Of a stretch of DNA of 64,000 bases, positions 9,923 to 20,500 are shown piece by piece. The translations under genes were made by a program, and so were the position numbers. This stretch comes from Closterium sp. NIES-65 (Eukaryota; Streptophyta; Zygnematophyceae; Desmidiales; Closteriaceae): assembly GCA_948144175.1 (NCBI GenBank), contig CANXME010000303.1, positions 49,244 to 113,243 on the forward strand, given 5' to 3'. The notes under the pieces are model-generated. The model did no database searches and was not told the DNA's origin. It saw only the letters and a program-made list of their open reading frames with translations. Each line of letters opens with the position of its first letter. Position 1 is the stretch's first letter.

Positions 9923-11580
9923 TGAAAACCGATCGTGAGATTGATGCTTATGGTTGTTTTGCTATTAGTTTTTGGATTTTGGCATTACGTAGATTTGGAC
10001 CGCACTCTTCAACTTGCAGTAGCACGGTTTTCCACGCTGATCAATGTCGCATGACTAAATGGAAGAAAAATAAATTCGACTATGGTTTGGGGGTCGAATA
10101 GTAACCCAAAAACTTTATTTTTACACTGTAAGCGAGAGAAATGAGATGTCATCGTCGATCGCGCTGGAGACAGCGACGGGATTGAGAAGTAGTCGCGGTC
10201 AAGGGAAACAATTACTTAGAATTTAAAAGTTAAAATACCGAATCAATTATCCCATTCATCATCGTTTTCCTTGAATGTTGGGCTGGTTTGATCTGGAGCC
10301 TCTGATTGGCTGCGAAGCTCATTCGTGCAATGATTTGGTCCCGCCAAAAAAGGGACTATAGGGGTCGGGCAAATCCTAGGCGATATGGGAAAATTCTACT
10401 CATGGGGGAAAAAGGAACTCTCTCTGCGAAGGCCTCTAACCCGAAACACTTGTACACTCCCCCAGGACTGTGTAGATTCCATGGCCCTTGTTTTTCTGGC
10501 ATGTCAGCAAGCTCGTCCTTGTTAGTAAATCCACGCCAGGCTATCCACCAGATGTGCGCGTGATAGCTGGCAAAAACTTGGTGCGTTGTGATTCGGCAAT
10601 CTCAGCCAAGCATATCTTAGGTACGAAATGCGCCAGCTTCGAGAAGTTTGACTCGGTCTGGTTTGGGTTTAGGAAGCGAGCTGTACAGTTTGCCTTCTGA
10701 TTGGTCACCAAGACTGAAAATGTACATGCTCTACAGTAGAATACGCTCTGCCGAATGTGAACTTTAGCTTACGCTGTCCTCCGCTAGGAACTCACTCACA
10801 TCACAACATTCTCACCCTGTGCTAGTAGAGTACAGTGAAGACCATACCGTCTGTTAAAAAACGACATATCAGAGTGTATACATGTGCCATTCTCTGTATG
10901 TGTTTGCAATTTCTATCCTCAAGAACTGCAAGCCAAGCAGATTTACAAACTGAAGAACTACAGCATAAGGTTCAAGCCCGCGTCCTAAATTGCGGACCGC
11001 GAGGGTCAAGTTTTTAAAACTTGACGAAGTTGAGTGTCCAAGCTTTGAAAGTCACGCACCTGCAATTTGGGACTTAGGAAGACAGATCCACTCACCAGGG
11101 GGAAAACCGAGGGTTGGCTGGGTCTCGCGAAAAAAACGAACCTAGACGAAATTGTGAACTATCGCCAAGGCCCACACCAGAAAAACTCCCTCTGGTCAAC
11201 TTTTAAAAGCATGAACAATTTGGGCCGCCGGCTTTAAACTAGAGGTTCACAATAGGGAGCTCAACCGTAAATGCTGACATCGACGGTATCAGGAATTTCA
11301 GTGTGGTAGCATTTTGCACATCCACAATGGGAGAAACCTGGGTGGAGGAAGGGAGGGGATGTGGAGGCAATTTTTTAACAGTACCTGAAGTGAATCATTG
11401 CCAGAAGTGGGTAGCAATACCGTGCAACAGGTGCAGGACCATGCAGAGCCAGGAATTATCGGGTGCTATCAGCCTTCTAGCATCAAACATTCTAGCTGTT
11501 TGGGTCAATAAAGACGGCACTCCCTCATGGAAATTGCAGCTACAGGATATGCACCTGTATGGTCTTATGGTGTTATGGTG
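9923..11580. other. Spacer without a recognised gene
   Basis: AT-richer than its surroundings, with only short frames lacking recognisable domains. It would contain the 3' flank of the GH51 gene. I see no RNA gene or transposon end here. Confidence 0.5.
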
Positions 11581-14500
11581 CTACAACGAGACCAACATCG
11601 CACCACAGATGTTGACAATGTTACCGAAGGATTTATTTGTCACAGGCCAATTAGCAAGGCACTTGCAAACAAATACCGCGATAGTGAAACTGCCCGTTGC
11701 AATACGACATACTGTACGAGGCAAGCCAGAAACTACCTTCACAACACGTAGCATATGAGGCAAGCCAGGCATGACTTTAACAAGATATACCACTGACCTT
11801 AGAGTCTACTTAAATCTCAGCTCATATGAGGCAAGCCAGGAATGACATTCGGGAGATGTAGCACTGACCTTTACAGGGCCCTCACGTGTTTTTTCATCGT
11901 CAGGGTTGCAGGGTATCTTTGAGAATTTCCAACAATGTGACTTTTGAGTCGACTCAAAAGTCACCTCGTTTCATCGTCAGGGTTGCAGGGTATCTTTGAA
12001 ATTTCCCAAAACTGCTCTCATTAGGAAGTGGCACTAACCTTAACCGGATCCTCTAGTGAGTTTTCATCGTCGGGGTTCCCCGAGGGGCTGGAGAGACGAG
12101 TGAGCAGCACTGGGCCTGAGGCTGCTGTGCCCTGCAGGTCTACATGTAGGGTCACTGCGGATGGCTGGAAGTTGCCAGCCTGGGGTGGGTAAATGGGGTT
12201 TAGGGTGCGTTGGATGGGGCATGTGGAGCTGAATTGAAACGAAATGCGTGTTTTGAGAAGCCTGAAAAGTGGAGGCGGCATGGCGGGGACATGTGGAGGG
12301 CTGCAGTGGCGAGTGAGCAGCACTGCGCCCCCAACAGCTGCTCCCTGCAGGCCCACTCAAGAGGGTCAGTGCAGATGGGTGGAAGTTGGCTGCCTGGTGT
12401 GGGTGGTGCACGTGGAGCATGCATCGCGAGGTGTTCAGCTGTTGCCAGCAGCAAGAGAAGCTCTTAGGAAAGAGAGAAAGGGATGGACGGGGAGAGAAAG
12501 GGATGGACGGGGAGAGAAAGGGATGGACGGGGAGAGAAAGGGATGGACGGGGAGAGAAAGGGATGGACGGGGAGAGAAAGGGATGGACGGGGAGAGAAAG
12601 GGATGGACGGGGAGAGAAAGGGATGGACGGGGAGAGAAAGGGATGGACGGGGAGAGAAAGGGATGGACGGGGTGAGAAAGGGATGGACGGGGTGAGAAAG
12701 GGATGGACGGGGAGAGAAAGGGATGGACGGGGAGAGAAAGGGATGGACGGGGAGAGAAAGGGATGGACGGGGAGAGAAAGGGATGGACGGGGAGAGAAAG
12801 GGATGGACGGGGAGAGAAAGGGATGGACGGGGAGAGTCAGACCTTCACGAGAATAGCTGCCGCCGCTGAATTGCCATCTCTTGTGATTCGAACAGCCGAG
12901 GCTTCAAACCGCCTTGCAGCTTGCACATCAGCAGCACCACCCTCAGCACATCGGGGGGTGGAGGTGACATCTGAGGAAGGTGCATCGTGACTGGTAGAGG
13001 TCCGATTCAAGAGAAGGGCATTTGAAACTGGGAAGGAGGCGGAGGAGGAGGGGGAGGGGGAGGAGGAGGAGGAGGAGGAGGAGGAGGAGGAGGAGGAGGA
13101 GGAGGAGGAGGAGGAGGAGGAGGAGGAGGAGGAGGAGGAGGAGGAGGAGGGGGAGGGGGAGCAGTAAGAAGAGGAGGAGAGGGAGAGGCGGGAGGGCAGC
13201 AGCGAGCCTCCTTTGGAGCGTTGGAACATGCGGTGCAGCCAGTAAGTGGGCGTGCCGTAGAGGCGGTGTGAGTCAAAGGCTATGAGGTCAGGCGTCCAGC
13301 TGGGGGAAAACAGGGAAGGGAGAGTTGGGGGGGTTGGGGGCTAATTCGACGCGGGCAACATGCGGTGCAGCCAGTAAGTGGGCGTGCCGTAGAGGCGGTG
13401 TGAGTCAAAGGCTATGAGGTCAGGCGTCCAGCTGGGGAACACGGGGAAGGGAGAGTTGGGGGGGTTGGGGGCTAATTCGACGCGGGCAACATGCGGTGCA
13501 GCCAGTAAGTGGGCGTGCCGTAGAGGCGGTGCGAGTCAAAGGCTATGAGGTCAGGCGTCCAGCTGGGGAACACGGGGAAGGGAGAGTTGGAGGGATTGGG
13601 TAATGATATTCCGATTCTCTCACCTCCTGTCATGCACGTTGACGAGCAAGGGCGCATAGCTGACCATTGCCACCACGTCACTGCAAAAAGGGAGAAGTGG
13701 GGATGAGGGATCGGCCGAATAGGACGTGAGAGGATGTGTGCAGTAGTCAAATCAAGTAAAGTGGAACAAAGTCAAGTCAAGTCAACCCATGCACGTTGAA
13801 ATTACCATCACATCAGCGTAAATGAGGGAGAGTGGGGAGTAGGGAGCAAGCATCACATGAGAGGTAAAGTCACGTCATGCACGTGAGAAAAAAAAAAGAA
13901 GAAAAAAAAAGAGTTTAAGTCAAGACCTGCACGATTGGTGCCCAGCAGGGGGAAACGATTGGAGGAGTCTCGAAGAAAACTTTGATTTCGCCTTTCAAGA
14001 GAAGGCAGCACGAGAGGGCAGCCGGAGGGAGCAGCAAGAGAGGCTCACCTGTTCCTCTCCAGCCCGATGAGAAAGCCTGCTTCTGCCACTGCTGCCCGCA
14101 CATGCCATTTGAATAAGCAGCATTCAAGTGCCATGGCTTCTTGTGAACCACAGGGGACGCTCACCTGTTCCTCTCCAGCCCAATGAGGAACCCCGCTTCT
14201 GCCACTGCTGCCCGCACGTTGCCATCCCCTCCCCCCCCTTGCACTGCGAACTCGCTCAGAAAGGCCTGCTGGACGACGAGGTGAGGTGTGGGAGGGTGAG
14301 AGGTGGGGGGTTGGGGGTGACGGGAGAACTTTTGAGTCGACTCAAAAGTCAATTCAGGTGGGGGGTTGGGGGTGACGGGAGAACTTTTGAGTCGACTCAA
14401 AAGTCAATTCAGGTGGGGGGTTGGGGGTGACGGGAGAAGGGAGAGCGGCGAGGGGTGAGGGGAAAAAGGAGAGGGGCGAGGGGGTGAGGGGAAATGGCAT

Positions 14501-17500
14501 AGGGGGAGAGTGAAGGAATTCGAACCATTCATGGCACAGAATAGCTGAGAAGCGTACCATCCCTGCACGCCACGTCACCTTGGGTCCATCCCTGCTGATG
14601 TCATCAAAGTAATGACCCAAGCTGAAGATCCCCTCTGCTGTACCATAGGACTGCGAGCGGGGCAGACAGTCACATGCACACATGCATGGAAGGGAAGGAC
14701 GTGCGACGAGAGACAATCATCAGGCAGAGGGAATCAAAGTAATGACCCAAGCTGAAGATCCCCTCTGCTGTGCTGTAGGACTGCGAGCGAGAGGTGATCA
14801 TGCAGGGGGGGAAGCAGGCATACAGAGATACGTGTGGGAAGAAATGGGAACGAGAGACAAAGATGCACACAGATGGACATACATGTGTATGAGAAGGATC
14901 ACAAGTAATTGAACTTTATGCATGGCGAGTGCACCAGGCGGGAATGCCTTCGAAACGTCACGTGTTGAGACGTCTAAGAGGTCCAGCACATGCAGCCATG
15001 TGGCAACCACGAGCAGCACTGCATCACACTGCGCTGCATTGCACTGCACCGCACAACACCACACAGAAGAACACAGAAAAGCTCAGCATTGCGCAGCACC
15101 GCACAGAACCGCAGGCTGGAGTGCCATGCCAAGGCAGCCACTCGACGTACGTGGAAATCGTAGAGGTCGGTGGGAGGGTGGTCAAGAGGCCCCTTGCTGA
15201 CGTCACATGTGTACACCACCGCCATGTCGGGATATGCCGCCTTGATTGCCGCCCGGAAACGAAGGAAGTTGCCTGGAAGGTGGCGAGGGCAAGGCGAGCA
15301 GGTGTGGTGGGTGCAGGATGAGAAAGGGCAAGACATACATGCACAGATGAACAGATATATTCTTTCAAACAGCATCGGCTTGCGGCACAGCAACGCTAGG
15401 CCTCCACCACTGCTCTACTTCGGTAGTTGTCCCGGTAGCAATTCTCATTCCCAATGCCCACGCGCCCACATGCCCATTCACTCACATCAAACAACACACT
15501 TGCTTCCCCTCGTAACACACATGCCCTCACCTCGGTAGTTGTCCTGGTAGCAGTTCTCATCCCGATGCTCACATGCCCACATGCCCACATGCCCACATGC
15601 CCACATGCCCACAAGCCCATGTGCCCACAAGCCCATGTGCCCACGTGCCCATTCGCTCACATCAGACAATGCCATGCTTCCCCTAATGATCCACATGCCC
15701 TCACCTCGGTAGTTGTCCTGGTAGCAGTTCTCATTCCCGATGCCCACGTGGCGCAGATCAAACGGTTCAGGATGGCCCATGGCCGCCCTCTCCACTCCCC
15801 ACCGCGAATCCGACGGTCCTCGTGCGAACTCGATTCCGTCAAGAACCTCCTGTGGCGCCACGTGGCAGAGAGGAACACAGAGGATGGGGGTTGAGGAGTG
15901 GGTGAGCACGAAAGAGGGACATAGGCCCCTAGCTTAGGAGTGCATGTGCGCTTAAGATTGATCCAACGTGATTCTCAAAGCAGGAACTACCTCAGAAATT
16001 TCATGGGTTTTGCTCGACCTTCCATGCCCAAGGTGGGAAGAAGAGAGGTGCGAAGGGGGGAGGGCAGCTGACCTGAATGAAAGGAGCGAGGGCGCCTGTG
16101 AACACGCTGTCAGTGTGGCTGTTGCCTGCACGGCAGCGCACGGGTGCATGGGAGTGCATGGAAGAGGGAGAGGTGAGAAGGAGGGAGATGCGAATGGGGT
16201 GACCTGAATGAAGGGAGCGAGGGCACCTGTGAACACGCTGTCAGTGTGGCTGTTGCCTGCATGGCAGCGCATGGGTGCATGGGAGTGCATGGAAGAGGGA
16301 GAGGTGAGAAGGAGGGAGATGCGAATGGGGTGACCTGAATTAAGGGAGCGAGGGCGCCTGTGAACACGCTGCCCGTGTGGCTGTTGCCTGCACGACAAAC
16401 CCAGTGAGAAGAAGGGAAAAAGGATGCATTGAGACAAGGCGCAATCCCTCAGTGCATGGGGGTGTATGGGATGGGAGAGGAAGGGACAAAATGGCAGGGC
16501 ACGTGGGAAAGCACTGATGTATGCTGTTGCATCAAGCAGTGGAGAGAAATTTCTCATAAAGTGGTGTTACATCTGCCCACAACACTGGGCAGGTAGGCCG
16601 TCTCTCTGCTCGTGCCCGACATGTGTCAGCTCACTAATATAACATTGACCACACGACACATATGGGCGATGCAACAAGGTCCTCAACACTTTGATCCGAA
16701 TCTGCTTCAGCTTACCACTGTTGAACACCCAGTCTTACCGCTATTGAACACCCACCCACCCAGGCTCGCCGCTCTAAAACACCCACCCACCCAGGCTCAC
16801 CGCTGTTGAACACCCAGATGGGAGTGGCGCCAAGGTCTTCTGCAAACTGTAGATACTCAAAGAACCCCAACCCGTCGTCCGACCAATACCCCCACCTGGT
16901 AGGTGCGCATGAGTTGGGGAGGAATGAGGGGTGCGCATGGGGCGAAGAGTGGCTGGCATGTGTTGGAACTTGGAAATTAGGCACCTAGCTGATGCTTTGT
17001 GAACTGCAAATAATCAAAGAACCCCAACCTGTCGTCCGACCAATACCCCAACCTGGTAAGTGTGCGGTGCACTTGGGGGTAAGTGTGTTGATTGACGGGT
17101 GGCGGGATGGGGATCAAGGGCAGACCGGAAGGGCGAGAACAGGAGATGGGCATAACCCTTCTGAGCGGCCAGAGGTGGGTGAGCAGCCAGTGACTAGAAA
17201 TGAGACCCACCGGTCGTTGAAGTGGCCCGGGCGGAGTTCCCAAGGGCCGATGGTGGAGCGCCACCGGAAGGCATTGGCCAGCCGCACGCCCTCCACGTAG
17301 CAGCCCCCAGGGAAGCGCATGAATCCGGGGGAGAGGCCCTGGAGCATGGTGGCTATATCCATGCGCATGCCGTGAGACTGGATGGGTGGAACATGGTTGT
17401 ATGGGAGTGGGGGTGCAGGGCATTGGGTACTCCCATACACCCATGTAGCAGCTTTCAAAGCAGCCGCACTCCCTCCACGTAGCAGCCCCCTGGGAAGCGC

Positions 17501-20500
17501 ATGAGGCCGGGGCAGAGAGCCTCTAGCATGCCTGCTACGTCCCCTTGCATGCTGTGAGCCTGTGGGTGGAACACGGGTGTATGGGTGTCTGGATGTATGG
17601 TTGTATGAGTGCATGGGTGTATGGGTGCATGGGTGTATGGGTGCATGGGTGTATGGGTGCATGGGTGTATGGGTGCATGCGTGCATGGGTGCGTGGGTGT
17701 ATGGGTGTATGGGTGTACGGGTGGTGTATGGTTGTATGAGTGCAAGGGTGCATGGGTGTATGGGTGCATGGGTGTATGGGTGCATGGGTGTATAGGTGCA
17801 TGCGTGCATGGGTGCGTGGGTGTATGAGTGTATGGATGTACGGGTGGTGTATGGTCGTATGAGTGCATGGGTGCATGGGTGTATGGGTGCATGAGTGCAT
17901 GGGTGTATGAGTGTATGGGTGTACGGGTGGTGTATGGTCGTATGAGTGCATGGGTGCATGGGTGTATGGGTGCATGGGTGTATGGGTGTATGGGTGTATG
18001 GGTGTACGGGTGGTGTGTGGTTGTATGAGTGCATGGGTGCATGGGTGTATGGGTGTATGGGTGTATGGGTGTATGGGAGGTGTATGGTTGTATGAGTGCA
18101 TGGGTGCATGGGTGTATGGGTGTATGGGTGGTGTATGGTTGTATGAGTGCATGGGTGCATGGGTGTATGGGTGTATGGGTGTATGGGTGGTGTATGGTTG
18201 TATGAGTGCATGGGTGCATGGGTGTATATGGGCCACCCCATGCCCCATGCCCCATGCGACGTCAACCTTCTAGAAGCATCCGACTCACCTTGAATGTCTC
18301 AGCAGGCATGGCTGAGATCTGGTCCAACCACAGAGTGCCACGTGTCATGCTGCCAGTGGTGATAGCCAGCGAGGCGTTGTGGCATGTGCCAGTCGCAGCA
18401 ACAGTGGCCTCATAGCGGTGCCACGTGGCAGCCATGGATTGGTTGAGGCTGGCAGCATCAGAGAAGGAGGGGATTAATAACGGGCAGTTGTGTATCACCA
18501 GACAAGAGTATTGGGCACGCATGGGGAAGGAAGGAATGTGGGGTAGTGAAAAGAAGGGGGTTTCAATGTGGTAAGGTGAGGGCATGGTGTGGCATGGCGT
18601 GGGGTTGCTTGCATTGGTGTGAATGCACCATTCCATTCCATGGTGTGTGCATGCAAGGGCGTGCTCACAGCATTATGCATTGTGGCGAGCATGAGGACTC
18701 ATGGGGACGGGACCAGATAACAGCTCACCTGATATGAGCTGAGCCGACAGAGGGGACCGAAGAGAGGCGGCGAGAGGGAGGGAGAGCGGGCGAGCAGAGG
18801 AAGGAGAGGCGGAGGGAGAGCGGGGCCGTGGCACGTGCGTGTAGGATGATGTTGTATGTATGGCTTTGCTCTATGCTCTGATGGGGGGGTGGAATGATGG
18901 GATGGGAATGGGGCCAAGCGGGGTGAAGGTATGGGAGAAGTGAGCGTGCAGGATGATGTTGCATGCATCGCCTTGCACTATGCTCTGATGGGGGGGTGGG
19001 ATGGTGGGATGATGGGGCATGGGATGGTGGGGCATGGGATGATGGGGCATGGGATAGAAACGGGACATGGGATAGGGGTGGGTAGAGTAGTAGAAGGGTG
19101 TCGTATTAAAACCTATGCGAAGTGATCAGAGTGATAGGGCTGCGTCGAATAGTGCTGTAAGCACGGCCTTGCATGTGGAAGAGCATTCTGATTGGTCCAT
19201 TGCATGTGGAAGAGCATTCTGATTGGTACATTGCATGTGGAATGGTCAGATGCTGGGAGGATGGGGCATGATGGCATGGTGGGGCATGATGGGAGGATGG
19301 GACATGATGAGCCCTCACCATGCCCCAGTAGCCGGGATTGAGCACCCCCACACCATCCTCACACACCCGCCCCTCCTCTCCCTTGCCTGCATCCTCTCCC
19401 ACCCCTCCCTCCTTGCCTTCCTTCCGCTCCTCTCCGTGTCCCTCCCTCCCGTTGCCACCACCACCAACGCCACGCCCTGTCGGTTCTCCCAGCGAATCTG
19501 CGTCTCCCAGGCTCAGCCCCAGCAACCCGCCAAGCCACTGCCTCACAGCCGCCCACGCGCCCACCCCAGTGGCATCCCCAGGAAAATGAGGGGATTCCAC
19601 CACACGCCTGTGCAATCCCTCCCCTCGGGCAGAGAGCCGGCGGACAGCCTGCTCATGCCACCTCTTCTCTCGTTGCGAGGGTAGCCTCAAGTGCTGATCG
19701 CCCACTCTCTGCTCGCTTTCTTGCTGCGGTGGCACATCAGAGCAGTGGATGTCGATGCGCAGGGCGATGGGGTTGCGGGGAAAGGGCGAACTTCGTTCCG
19801 TGCGCAGCAGCACATGGGGCTCGGACCCAATAGGCAGCCATGGTTGCAGTGTGGAGGGGGTTTCCTGCCCGCCTGCTTCGAACCCTGCAGTGAGTCATGA
19901 GCGACGGGAAGGTATGATATCTGTGAGGGGAAGGGCGAGCAGCGCTCCGTGCCCAGCAGCACGAGGGGCTTGGACCCGATGGGCAGCCATGGTTGCACCG
20001 TGGAGGGCGTCTCCTGCCCGCCTGCTTCGAACCCTGCAGTGATTTGGGAGTAAAGGGAAGGGGTTTGTGGCGGGCGGGCATGGTAAAGGGAAGGGAGCTG
20101 TGCGGGGGAAGGGCGAGCATCGCTCTGTGCCGAGCAGCAGGTGGTGTTCGGACCCAATAGGCAGCCATGGGTGGATCGCGGAGGGGGTTTCCTGGCCGCC
20201 CGCCTCGAATCCTGTGGTGAGCGCGAGAACGAGAGAGCAGCGCTGAGCGCAACGCACAGCAGCACGTGGGGCTCTAGGTATGCATGGGTGCAGCAAGGAG
20301 GGTGGGCGGCATGGGTGCAGCAAGGAGGGCGGGCGGCATGGGTGCAGCAAGGAGGGTGGGCGGCATGGGTGCAGCAAGGAGGGCGGGCGGCATGGGTGCA
20401 GCAAGGAGGGTGGGCGGCATGGGTGCAGCAAGGAGGGTGGGCGGCATGGGTGCAGCAAGGAGGGCGGGCGGCATGGGTGCAGCAAGGAGGGCGGGCGGCA

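Noticed and set aside
11303-11758. 151-codon plus-strand frame
   Set aside because: No recognisable domain; it overlaps the 3' end of the GH51 gene on the other strand.
17114-18273. Long His/Thr/Pro frames on the minus strand
   Set aside because: They read through the 8-bp minisatellite in GH51 intron 5.
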